64,000 bases of DNA from a virus, in the IMG/VR virus record IMGVR_UViG_3300030041_000009, positions 1-64,000 of that record, one strand, 5' to 3'. A program made the translations under genes and the position numbers. This document shows positions 49,934 to 58,715 of this stretch, piece after piece. Position 1 is the stretch's first letter. Every line of letters begins with the position of its first letter. A model generated the notes under the pieces. It ran no database searches and was not told the origin of the DNA. It saw only the letters and a list, made by a program, of their open reading frames with translations.

Positions 49934-50866
49934 ATGATAATAAAAAATAAAATATTTAATTTAATAGTAGAGAAAGTTGGAATTGAGTTGGATATTAAAG
50001 ATTTAAGTGATCAAATTTATAAATTGATTATAAATGATAAAAAATTATATTATAAATTTGATGGTAAGTTATTTGATGTTAGAATTATGCACATTAATTC
50101 AATACTGATATTTATATCAAACAATGATTCTTCATTTGATGCATCATCTTCAACATTAACTGAAAAAGGATTTGATATTATATTGAATATAAATAAGAAT
50201 GATATAGAAACTAAAGTTATACATCACGAATTAAATCATGCTTTAAAATTTTATATGATAGGTAAAGAAAAATATATAGATAAAACTCGTGAATTAAAAA
50301 GTTATAAAATGAGTAGAACTTTTATTAAAAACCCAGATATTGAAGATTTTATAGATTTGGTTTATTATTCTGATTTAGAAGAAGTTGATTCTTTCATTAG
50401 TGAAGCATATTATGAAATTATGGAAAATTTTAAAAAAATTGGTAGAGTTATAACTAATATAGAATTTAATAAATATTTTAATTCATTTCACAAAGATACT
50501 TACATATATAAAATGTCTGATGTATTATATAATTATAATTTTAAAATATTAAAAAAATATAATTCTGATATGCTGGTTGTATTTTTTAATGTTTTAAATG
50601 ATAAAAAAAATTTATTAATAATATCAAAAAAAAGTGGAAAATTTAAAAAATTTTTATTGAATATTATAAATTTATTTAATGATAAATATTATATGAGTTG
50701 GTATTATAGTAGAATAGATAAAAACATTAAAATTGAGAATTTAGATGAGATATTAGAAATATATGATAAAAGATTTAAAAGTGCATCAAAAACTATTAAA
50801 AATAAATTATCTAAATTATATAGTTTAATCTTGGAAGAATTAAAGAATGAAAATTTAATAAAATAA
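49934..50866 (+). CDS. HExxH metallopeptidase-like protein
   Basis: 310 aa. Starts MIIKNKIFNLIVEKVGIELD; the FNLIVE segment resembles the tag cleavage region. Zinc site VIHHELNHALKFYMI (HELNH near residue 97). YSDLEEVDSFISEAYYEI may provide the third ligand. Its last 105 residues are shared with the chimera at 47278. Confidence 0.65.
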   Translation: MIIKNKIFNLIVEKVGIELDIKDLSDQIYKLIINDKKLYYKFDGKLFDVRIMHINSILIFISNNDSSFDASSSTLTEKGFDIILNINKNDIETKVIHHELNHALKFYMIGKEKYIDKTRELKSYKMSRTFIKNPDIEDFIDLVYYSDLEEVDSFISEAYYEIMENFKKIGRVITNIEFNKYFNSFHKDTYIYKMSDVLYNYNFKILKKYNSDMLVVFFNVLNDKKNLLIISKKSGKFKKFLLNIINLFNDKYYMSWYYSRIDKNIKIENLDEILEIYDKRFKSASKTIKNKLSKLYSLILEELKNENLIK

Positions 50867-50896
50867 AAAATGTAGATATTAATATCTACATTTTTT
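50865..50896. terminator. Hairpin terminator
   Basis: AAAAAATGTAGATATT and its complement, after the metallopeptidase gene. Confidence 0.8.
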
Positions 50897-50897
50897 A

Positions 50898-51546
50898 TTT
50901 TCAAGGAAGTTGAGAGTAATAATCTATTTTAAAATTAGGATATAATTCTATTATATAAATAATTCATCAACACTGACTAATTTAAGTAATTCTTTTCTAT
51001 TATAATTAAAATAATTCCAATCTGTTTGTAAATTATATTTTTTTGAACTAAAATTTATGTTTTCCTTATTTTTTTATAACTTCGACTCCCCAATCTGTAT
51101 CTACTGTAAAATAATTTAATTCAAAAGTAGTTACTGCATTAATATAACCACAATATACATTTCCATTCCAATCACCTCCATCTTTAATCCACAAAGTTGA
51201 AAATCACCTATCATATCAGAAAAAGAAAAATAATCAAAAATGTATAATATAAGAATTCATAACAACCCTAATATCACTTAAATCTTTTGATATATAATTA
51301 TCATAACAATATTGAAGAGCAGTTTTATGATGCATTGCTGTCATATTAATCTTATCGTTATTTTGTATAACTATTTCTTTAATATTTAATATATCACAAA
51401 AATCTCTTATTGTTTTTCTAAAATCATCATCAATTCCATTATTTACAATAACATAATTTATTTTTTTTACAATATTTCATTAATTGAAAATATTGTAAAT
51501 ATAGATGATCTAATTTATTATAATGAATAGAATATACTGTTATCAT
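50898..51546 (-). pseudogene. Frameshifted glycosyltransferase-like gene
   Basis: On the minus strand from ATG 51546 the reading passes through several frames: MITVYSIHYNKLDHLYLQYF; then INYVIVNNGIDDDFRKTIRD, IKEIVIQNNDKINMTAMHHK; then FSFSDMIGDFQLC; then WNGNVYCGYINAVTTFELNY and VDTDWGVEVIKK; then YNLQTDWNYFNYNRKELLKL. Together this is a GT-A-like sequence of about 200 aa broken by at least four shifts, mostly at runs of A or T. Either a decayed glycosyltransferase gene or base-call errors in homopolymers. No intact gene remains in this stretch. Confidence 0.6.
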
Positions 51547-51547
51547 A

Positions 51548-51608
51548 AATTATATATTAGTTTATTATTTTGAATATTAATAAATTCATTCTTATATATT
51601 AATAATTC
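51548..51608. repeat. Direct repeat flanking the GIY-YIG gene, copy 1
   Basis: AATTATATATTAG plus a 48-bp core (51561-51608) identical to 52415-52462. The core is a duplicate of the 3' end of the GT6 gene (encodes ELLIYKNEFINIQNNKLI). Confidence 0.85.
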
Positions 51609-51653
51609 ATTTTTAATATTTTGAATATCTAAATTTGTATATTAATTAAATAA

Positions 51654-52385
51654 TTATTTATAATATTTCAATCTAGATTTATTTAATCTTATATTAGTCA
51701 CCAAAGTAGAATATGTTAAATTTAAATCCTTTGCTGCTTGTCCTATGGTATCATAAATTTTATTAGTTAATGTATCAATAACTTTTTTTGATTTTTTGTG
51801 ATTTTTACCGGATTTTTTTTCTATTTGTTCAATGGTTTGTTTTATACCAAAAAACGGAGAAGTACTTCCTGTTTTACCATACCAATAATTATTTTCTCCA
51901 CTAGTTTTTAATATTCTTTCAATTGTTTGTTTTTTTCCAAAATTCGGATTTTTTTCTCCTTTATTACCAAAATTCGCATTACCTTCTCCTTTTATTTTTT
52001 CACAAAATTCTTTAGTTCTTTTTTTACCATAAGAAGGATGCAATACCCCTTTTCTATTTCTCATTTTTTCTTTTGATTCTTCACTATGCTTTCCTCTACT
52101 ACCACCTGATGCCAAATTTAACATATCAAATCCGTTATTTTTATATTCATTAATATAATATATTTCTTTTTGATCTAATATATCTTGTGTAATATCATCA
52201 TTAAATTCACATATTATTTCTACAATATGGTTTTCAAAACCATATTTAACTAATGAATTAAATAATTTTCTTTGTTTTTCACAATTTAGATTTTTATATT
52301 TATTAAATCTTTTTTTTAAATCCCAACTTTGTCCGATATATATTTTTCCTGATGGACTAATAATTTTATATATTCCTATGTTCAT
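51654..52385 (-). CDS. GIY-YIG homing endonuclease
   Basis: 243 aa. GIY-YIG domain at the start: MNIGIYKIISPSGKIYIGQS with RFNKYKN, DQKEIYYINEYKNNGFDMLN. Then NUMOD3-type repeats: GVLHPSYGKKRT, GNANFGNKG, KNPNFGKKQT, NYWYGKTG, SPFFGIKQT, and a final HTH: TIGQAAKDLNLTYSTLVTNI. Layout like T4 Seg enzymes. Inserted after the GT6 gene between two copies of its 3' end. Confidence 0.85.
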   Translation of the reverse strand: MNIGIYKIISPSGKIYIGQSWDLKKRFNKYKNLNCEKQRKLFNSLVKYGFENHIVEIICEFNDDITQDILDQKEIYYINEYKNNGFDMLNLASGGSRGKHSEESKEKMRNRKGVLHPSYGKKRTKEFCEKIKGEGNANFGNKGEKNPNFGKKQTIERILKTSGENNYWYGKTGSTSPFFGIKQTIEQIEKKSGKNHKKSKKVIDTLTNKIYDTIGQAAKDLNLTYSTLVTNIRLNKSRLKYYK

Positions 52386-52462
52386 AATTATATATTAGTT
52401 TATTAGTTTATTAGTTTATTATTTTGAATATTAATAAATTCATTCTTATATATTAATAATTC
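52386..52462. repeat. Direct repeat flanking the GIY-YIG gene, copy 2
   Basis: Same as 51548-51608 with a 16-bp insertion of two extra TTTATTAG units. This copy contains the real end of the GT6 gene. Confidence 0.85.
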
Positions 52463-53158
52463 TTTTTTAAGTTCATCTACATTTAGATCTGGATATCTAG
52501 TTTCTCCTATTCCACCTTTATCACTAATAGCAAAAGCAAAGTCTTTACATAAAACTACTTTTGTTGGTGGATTAAAGTGTAAGTAGCAATTAATGTAACT
52601 TTCATCGTTTACCCCAGGTTCATATGGTATTTTTTTATCTTCCAATTGATAATATCTCATAGTTTTACAAAATTCAATCATATTTTCAGATGTACCACCA
52701 AAAAAAGCACCATAAAAATACATTTGATGTAATTTAGTATCAAATGGTACATATGCTTTTGATAACGGATTTCTATCAAATCCTTTTTCATTTTTCATCC
52801 AATCTTGATCTGCATAATGCTGGCCTCCAACTAAATCTCCAATAAACCAATCTTCAATAAAATCTTTATTTACATTAGTATCAGCATCAAAATAAAATAG
52901 ATAATCACTTTTTAATTTATCTTTAATTGATAATATAGATGTAAATTTTAAGTTTGTTCCATCTACCCAATTACTATTAGTCACATGAAAATATTCAACA
53001 TCAATATTATCAGGTATATAATTTTTTGGATCATTATCCGAGAAAAAATAGAATGTGATATTTTTATCACCTTTGTAAAATTTCATAAATCTTTTAATAA
53101 ATCTTATTCCTAACACAAAATAAGCATTTGTAGCTAATACAACTATTCCTATATTCAT
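52403..53158 (-). CDS. GT6 family glycosyltransferase (ABO-type fold)
   Basis: 251 aa. Matches the GT6 family: IVVLATNAYFVLGIRFIKRF, SDYLFYFDADTNVNKDFIED (DxD-type metal site), VGGQHYADQDWM, SKAYVPFD, MYFYGAFFGGTSENMIEF and GVNDESYINCYLHFNPPTKV, near the order and spacing of the human ABO enzymes. GT6 members add Gal or GalNAc in alpha-1,3 linkage, retaining. Bacterial and phage members are known. The acceptor here is unknown: perhaps a virion protein sugar or host glycan. The ATG at 53158 follows MNIGIVVLATNAYF. Confidence 0.85.
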   Translation of the reverse strand: MNIGIVVLATNAYFVLGIRFIKRFMKFYKGDKNITFYFFSDNDPKNYIPDNIDVEYFHVTNSNWVDGTNLKFTSILSIKDKLKSDYLFYFDADTNVNKDFIEDWFIGDLVGGQHYADQDWMKNEKGFDRNPLSKAYVPFDTKLHQMYFYGAFFGGTSENMIEFCKTMRYYQLEDKKIPYEPGVNDESYINCYLHFNPPTKVVLCKDFAFAISDKGGIGETRYPDLNVDELKKELLIYKNEFINIQNNKLIN

Positions 53159-53173
53159 TTAATTTTTTATTTT

Positions 53174-54085
53174 TTACCAGATTATATCTTTGAAATTTTC
53201 TTCTGTCTCTTTTATTTCTTTTACATAATTATATGTACAATTATCATCATCACCGTTGAGTTCTTTATTAAATGGAGAAACTTGATATTCTATTTTACTA
53301 AAATGTGTATCACTTTTTCCAGCAATACCTGCATTATGAAAAATATAAGTTTCATTCCATCTATTTATTGAATCAGTAGCCCAACAAAAATCCAATTCTT
53401 TATTAATCTCAACTTCATGATTATAATAAACTGCATTCCATAGAACTGCCCACATATCAGATGTCCATGATTGAATAGGATGTTCAGGATTATATATACT
53501 TTCTGTTTTTTTCATATGAGAATATAAATTTTCACTATCATCATACACCTTTTTCCAATAATCAGAATTTATTCCTTTCATTAAATATTGTGCTCCTCCT
53601 GCATTTTCATCAATTGCTACAATATCTTCTGGTTTTACTTTAGATATTTCACACATCTCATTAAATAATTGTTCACTTTTACTTTTAATATACACTGTAT
53701 CAATATACGATTTTGTATCACTTAAATGCCATTTTTTATCATTTATCATTTCAGTGAAATCTAATTTTTTTGTGAAAACCATATCTGGATCACAATAAAA
53801 TAAAGTTTCATCATTATATTCAGGATGTTCATTAAAGAATTTTTCTAATATATGAGGTCTTAATGAAGATGGATATATTGGATTTACTCTTTCATCTTTA
53901 TAAATAAAAAATTTAGATTTAATTTTTTCATTATTCATTAATGATTTTAAAATTGGACTAGGATTTGAAGATGATACTACATAAATAGTGTCTTCATCAT
54001 ATCCATATTTCATAAAATTATTTATTTGTACAAGAACTTGCCATAAATAATAATTGTGATCAAAAGTTGCTACTAATATTTTCAT
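53174..54085 (-). CDS. GT-A type glycosyltransferase
   Basis: 303 aa from ATG 54085 (MKILVATFDHNYYLWQVLVQ). The annotated longer start at 54115 is TTG and is rejected. DETLFYCDPDMVFTKKLDFT is a DxD site; LSDTKSYIDTVYIKSKSEQL and QSWTSDMWAVLWNAVYYNHE follow. Likely transfers a sugar from a nucleotide sugar; the family could not be fixed. Part of the glycosylation island. Confidence 0.7.
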   Translation of the reverse strand: MKILVATFDHNYYLWQVLVQINNFMKYGYDEDTIYVVSSSNPSPILKSLMNNEKIKSKFFIYKDERVNPIYPSSLRPHILEKFFNEHPEYNDETLFYCDPDMVFTKKLDFTEMINDKKWHLSDTKSYIDTVYIKSKSEQLFNEMCEISKVKPEDIVAIDENAGGAQYLMKGINSDYWKKVYDDSENLYSHMKKTESIYNPEHPIQSWTSDMWAVLWNAVYYNHEVEINKELDFCWATDSINRWNETYIFHNAGIAGKSDTHFSKIEYQVSPFNKELNGDDDNCTYNYVKEIKETEENFKDIIW

Positions 54086-54145
54086 TGATTTATTTGTTTT
54101 TTTTATTGTAGGCAAAATATATAAATAGGTTTATATTTTATAAAA

Positions 54146-54171
54146 AAAATGACTGATTAATCAGTCATTTT
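54146..54171. terminator. Hairpin terminator
   Basis: Perfect 13-bp palindrome arms AAAATGACTGATT, between the IPT/TIG gene and the glycosyltransferase genes. Confidence 0.75.
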
Positions 54172-54177
54172 AATAAT

Positions 54178-56208
54178 TTATATAAAATTTAAATTTGTTT
54201 CTTGATCAACACCAGCGGAGGTTACTACTTTAATCATAGAAAGTCCAATATATGTAGTATTAGGTATAATTCCTTGTATTTCAGTACTAGATATAAATTT
54301 TTGAGAATCTAATACTAAATATTGAACTGTACTTCCTGTAATTATACTTACATAAACATCAGTATAATATTTAACAAAATTACTTCCAAGAATAGTAATT
54401 AATGTTCCTCCTGATACATTTACAGGACTATCTAATTTATTTATTATTGGAGATGATGATGCTTCTACATAAATTTCAAAAGGAGAATATGTACAAGATC
54501 CAGCTATTGTTGTAGCATAAATATTTATAATTTCATTAGAATCTATTGTAAATCCAGATGGTACATAAACACTTAAATGAGTATCATCTATTGTAGTTGT
54601 TTCTGCATAAGTTCCTGGATACGAAGTTCCAAAACTAATGGTACCTCCTGATAAATATGTACCATAGATATCAATAATATCATCATATTGACCATATATA
54701 GGACTTATTTTTGAAATTATTGGTGGATTTAAACCTGTATTAGGATCAACTGTAAATCCATTTAATGTATAACTTGAATTTATACTTTCTACTCTAATAT
54801 CAACTGGTCCAGTCGGAATTAAATCACTTGTTGATGAAGCATTTAATATTTGAACAGTTAATCCTGATTGATTATTATAAGAAAATCTTGATAATACATT
54901 TCCAATATAAACACTCATTGATGGACTATTAATAAACCCACTACCATATAATCCAATTGAATTATTTCCTCTTTGCATATGATTAATACTAAAACTTGTT
55001 ATAGTCAAACTACCAGGATTTAATACTGTATAAGAATAAGGTAATGATGATCCATATTTATTTATAACAATTACTGTATTTATACCTGGAATTACATTAG
55101 TTCCTATATAAATATAGCAACTACCTGAATCTATAGGTAAAGTATTACATATAACGCTACTAAAAGTAACTGTTAATGGTGAATCTAAATTTGTCCCTGT
55201 CATAATTACAGTATTCCCTGGATATACTGATGTCGATATACTTGATACTGTTGGAATTAATGTAGAAGTAGAGCCACAAACTGTAAATCCTGAAAATGTC
55301 ATATCATTAACGCTAATTAATGTATCTCCAATTGGAGTATCTCCTGATATTGTAACTGTTAACTGTCCTGAATTTATTATGCTAATATTTGATGATTGAT
55401 TAGGTCCAAAACGTACTAATAAATTATTAATATCTATAAAATTTTCGCCAAATATATTAATAGTATCTCCTAAATTTGCATATGTTGGGTAAAAATTAGT
55501 AACTATTGGAATTGTTCCGCCATTAATATTAATATTTGAAAGTAAACTTTGTCCAAAAGTTGTTTGAATATAAAATTGTGTTGATCCAGTTGGAATTATT
55601 GGAACTACTGCTGTTAACGTAGTTGAATTAATTACCGTTGTTGTTGAAATAGTAGATGCTGGATTAAAATATACAGAAGTTTGTCCAGCGATAAAATATA
55701 ATCCATTAATAGTTATTGTAGAATTTATATTAGCAATTGATGGATAACTAGTAATTACAGGCTTATTTATTTGCTGATATACTTTATATTTTACGGAAGT
55801 TCCTGTTCCTAATGAAGAAGTTATTACAACATCAACTTCATTATCATAATTAGGTAAATTAGGTATTATTACGGTCAATTGATTTGAATTCACTACTGTT
55901 GTTATTCCTGTAATTCCACTAAATGACGCCACTACAGCACCAAAGAAATTTATACCATATATTGTTATAGTATCACCATTAAATGCTGATGATGTTGGAT
56001 TAAAAGATATAATATTTGGCGCATTTGAATAACCTGCAAATAAATATGTTGCTCCGCTACCAGTATCATCTTTCATCCAAAATCCACCAGTTACTCCACT
56101 AGTTACTCCACTACCAACTGTTGAATCATCATAACCAAAATAAATATAACCTTCTTCAGGTGTTTCAACTTCTTCTTTAAGTATTTTTTGAATTTTTATA
56201 TAGCTCAT
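54178..56208 (-). CDS. Virion adhesin with seven IPT/TIG domains
   Basis: 676 aa. After a short N-terminal part (MSYIKIQKILKEEVETPEEG, YIYFGYDDSTVGSG), seven IPT/TIG immunoglobulin-like domains repeat about every 80-90 residues: IISFNPTSSAFNGDTITIYG, VITSYPSIANINSTITINGL, IVTNFYPTYANLGDTINIFG, TVSSISTSVYPGNTVIMTGT, ITSFSINHMQRGNNSIGLYG, IISKISPIYGQYDDIIDIYG, IINKLDSPVNVSGGTLITIL. Rich in Ser and Thr. IPT/TIG domains occur in phage tail fibres and baseplate adhesins that bind carbohydrates. A late-type box lies upstream (56228-56241). The neighbouring glycosyltransferases could act on it. Confidence 0.85.
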   Translation of the reverse strand: MSYIKIQKILKEEVETPEEGYIYFGYDDSTVGSGVTSGVTGGFWMKDDTGSGATYLFAGYSNAPNIISFNPTSSAFNGDTITIYGINFFGAVVASFSGITGITTVVNSNQLTVIIPNLPNYDNEVDVVITSSLGTGTSVKYKVYQQINKPVITSYPSIANINSTITINGLYFIAGQTSVYFNPASTISTTTVINSTTLTAVVPIIPTGSTQFYIQTTFGQSLLSNININGGTIPIVTNFYPTYANLGDTINIFGENFIDINNLLVRFGPNQSSNISIINSGQLTVTISGDTPIGDTLISVNDMTFSGFTVCGSTSTLIPTVSSISTSVYPGNTVIMTGTNLDSPLTVTFSSVICNTLPIDSGSCYIYIGTNVIPGINTVIVINKYGSSLPYSYTVLNPGSLTITSFSINHMQRGNNSIGLYGSGFINSPSMSVYIGNVLSRFSYNNQSGLTVQILNASSTSDLIPTGPVDIRVESINSSYTLNGFTVDPNTGLNPPIISKISPIYGQYDDIIDIYGTYLSGGTISFGTSYPGTYAETTTIDDTHLSVYVPSGFTIDSNEIINIYATTIAGSCTYSPFEIYVEASSSPIINKLDSPVNVSGGTLITILGSNFVKYYTDVYVSIITGSTVQYLVLDSQKFISSTEIQGIIPNTTYIGLSMIKVVTSAGVDQETNLNFI

Positions 56209-56227
56209 ATGTAACGATTTTTCTTTT

Positions 56228-56241
56228 CGTTATATATAAAT
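56228..56241 (-). promoter_or_regulatory. Late-promoter-like box
   Basis: TTTATATATAACG on the minus strand, 20 bp before the IPT/TIG gene start. Confidence 0.4.
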
Positions 56242-56243
56242 TT

Positions 56244-58715
56244 TTAAATATCATATTGCAATTCTAATATTTTATTTTTTTCGTAAAATACTATAAGTAA
56301 CTTATTTGTTTCTTCAAACATTTTTTTCTCTGGTATACTCCAAATTATATTATTTTTACTTAATGATGTGTCAGATAATGTATAATATATCATATCTGAA
56401 TTATAATCTCTAATATCAATATTTAAAGGTTCAACATCATCACCTTTATAAATTATTGTAAATTTATTTTCATTTTTATCATATTTAAAGAAAATATCAT
56501 TTTTATTTAAATTATATTTTAAATTATATTTAGTAAAATTGAAATTATTAGGATTTTCAATGAGTTTACATTTAATAATTTTATCAGTTATCATTTTTGG
56601 CGTAATATTAGTTGAACATTCAAATTGATTATCTGTATTTTTATGTATAGGACACCAATTCCAATCTCCTGGATCAAATTGATGAGTATTAAAACAACCA
56701 TTACAAACATTAAAATTATGAACATTTATATTATTAGATTTAAATTCACAGAAAGGATTAGAAAATCCAGACATCATTACTACTTTTTTACCAACAGCCC
56801 AAGCTAACCAACTTAATCCAGAACCAACTCCAATATAAAATTCACACCATTTTAATTCATTTATTCTTTGCTCAATAGGAAAATCACCAGTTTTATTTAT
56901 TATATTTTTAAGAGTAGTTGACTGCTTACTTATTACCATAACTTTATAACCTTGAACATTAAGCCAATCAACTAAAATTTGCCAGCCTTTGTTGCTATCT
57001 TTACAAGGGTAATGCCAGTGTTTTGCATTCGCAGTAGAAAATTGTCCAATACAAACATATTTTTCTTTAATTGGTCTAACTCCTTCAGGAATTTCAATTT
57101 TTGGTACAATTTCTTTATATTCTAATCCAAGAATATCACATGCTGTTTTTTGCAAAGGAATAGTTTTATAATCAATTGGATTTTTATTTCTATCAAATGG
57201 TAAATACCATCCTATTTTATATTTAGCATATAAATCGTTAATATTTGATTGACCAGGCTTTAAAAATGTAATTTCAGGATATTGATTTATAAACCAATTA
57301 TTCCAAAATGTAGAACAATAAACTTTACAGTTATGAATTTTTCTAAATTCTTCTATATATGGAAACCACGCTAATGTATCACCAATAGATTTACTTTCTA
57401 ATGTTATTAATACATTTCTATTTGTTAAATCAAAATTATGATTAATTACTAATTTATTATTATGATAAATGTTAATTTTATATTCTTTATAACATTCATT
57501 ATTTGTTTTACACCAATTATTATTATTTATTAAATTTTTATATATGACTTCTTTGGTATTTTTATCTAATATCTCAACATAAAATTCTGATTTTTTTGTA
57601 CCAAGAATTTCAACTTTTGCACCTTCAATAAAATCAATATTATATTCATATTGAGCATCAATTGAATTTTGTTTTATTTTATCTATATTAAGTACTTCTT
57701 TATATTCATTTATTAATATATCTTCAAATGTATCATTATCATCTATAAGTTTTATATTAAAATTATCTAATATTCTTTTAGCATCTTTATCAACATCTCT
57801 TGTAAGATATTTTATATTTTTATAAGAATCATAAGTATCTAAATATGTACTAAGATTATTTAAATATATCGGTAAATCATAAGATGTTGCTTCTTTTACT
57901 GCTAACGGATTTAATTCATTTATAGATGAATGTATAAGTAAATTTGATGCCTGATAAAATAAATCAATATCATCTCTTTCACCGTGAATAATACAATTAT
58001 TTGGTTTATTTTCTAATAAAGGTTTCCAATAATCTGAAAAATTATCAGCTTGATTACCTACAAAATGAAATTGTATTTTATATTTTTCTAATCTTCTTGC
58101 TATTTCAAATACATAACCTTGATTTTTACCTGATGTGAATAATCCAACATTCAAAACATGAAAATATTCAGGATCAAAATTTAATTTTTTAATAGCATAT
58201 CCTTGATTTTTTTTTAATTTATTCATTGGATATTCAACCACAGATGAAGGAATATTAAATTTTTCATATTGTAATTGTGAAAATTTAGATACGAATAAAA
58301 ATTTATCAGGAAAATATACTTTCTTATTTACATCAAATGTTGATGTGTGAGTAGTTTCAATAATTTTATATGGTCTATCATTCCTATATAACCAATCTGA
58401 ATGTTCTTCCCTCATTCCATCATTGAACAGTTCAGGAATTTCTTCCATATGAATGATATCAGGATTAATATTTTCAATTATTTCTTGAAATTTGTCTCTA
58501 ACACTTTCATCTTTATCCCATGTATTACCTAATGATATAAATCTATCTCCTAATAATTCTATTATTTTATTTCGTTGTACAACAAAACTCCAAGAAATTT
58601 GTCTATATTCTATAAGATATACTTCATTATTTTTTATTAAATATTCAACTCTTTTTAAAGATACAGAAGGCATTCCTCCAGTACTAACATGAGGTAAAAT
58701 TAACAATATTCTCAT
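56244..58715 (-). CDS. Fusion of GT4 glycosyltransferase and TibC-like heptosyltransferase
   Basis: 823 aa. The N-terminal part (1-360) is a GT-B GT4 enzyme: LPHVSTGGMPSVSLKRVEYL, LNVGLFTSGKNQGYVFEIAR and SSINELNPLAVKEATSYDLP (E-x7-E type). The C-terminal part (from ~400) reads LITLESKSIGDTLAWFPYIE, ICKF-like strands, VCIGQFSTANAKHWHYPCKD, YIGVGSGLSWLAWAVGKKVV, and CNGCFNTHQFDPGDWNWCPI with a later Cys (QFECS). That is the GT9 heptosyltransferase TibC family of autotransporter O-heptosylation enzymes, whose four Cys bind a metal. So this one protein could start a glycan on Ser/Thr and extend it. Its overlap with the endonuclease start at 58715 is one base. Confidence 0.8.
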   Translation of the reverse strand: MRILLILPHVSTGGMPSVSLKRVEYLIKNNEVYLIEYRQISWSFVVQRNKIIELLGDRFISLGNTWDKDESVRDKFQEIIENINPDIIHMEEIPELFNDGMREEHSDWLYRNDRPYKIIETTHTSTFDVNKKVYFPDKFLFVSKFSQLQYEKFNIPSSVVEYPMNKLKKNQGYAIKKLNFDPEYFHVLNVGLFTSGKNQGYVFEIARRLEKYKIQFHFVGNQADNFSDYWKPLLENKPNNCIIHGERDDIDLFYQASNLLIHSSINELNPLAVKEATSYDLPIYLNNLSTYLDTYDSYKNIKYLTRDVDKDAKRILDNFNIKLIDDNDTFEDILINEYKEVLNIDKIKQNSIDAQYEYNIDFIEGAKVEILGTKKSEFYVEILDKNTKEVIYKNLINNNNWCKTNNECYKEYKINIYHNNKLVINHNFDLTNRNVLITLESKSIGDTLAWFPYIEEFRKIHNCKVYCSTFWNNWFINQYPEITFLKPGQSNINDLYAKYKIGWYLPFDRNKNPIDYKTIPLQKTACDILGLEYKEIVPKIEIPEGVRPIKEKYVCIGQFSTANAKHWHYPCKDSNKGWQILVDWLNVQGYKVMVISKQSTTLKNIINKTGDFPIEQRINELKWCEFYIGVGSGLSWLAWAVGKKVVMMSGFSNPFCEFKSNNINVHNFNVCNGCFNTHQFDPGDWNWCPIHKNTDNQFECSTNITPKMITDKIIKCKLIENPNNFNFTKYNLKYNLNKNDIFFKYDKNENKFTIIYKGDDVEPLNIDIRDYNSDMIYYTLSDTSLSKNNIIWSIPEKKMFEETNKLLIVFYEKNKILELQYDI

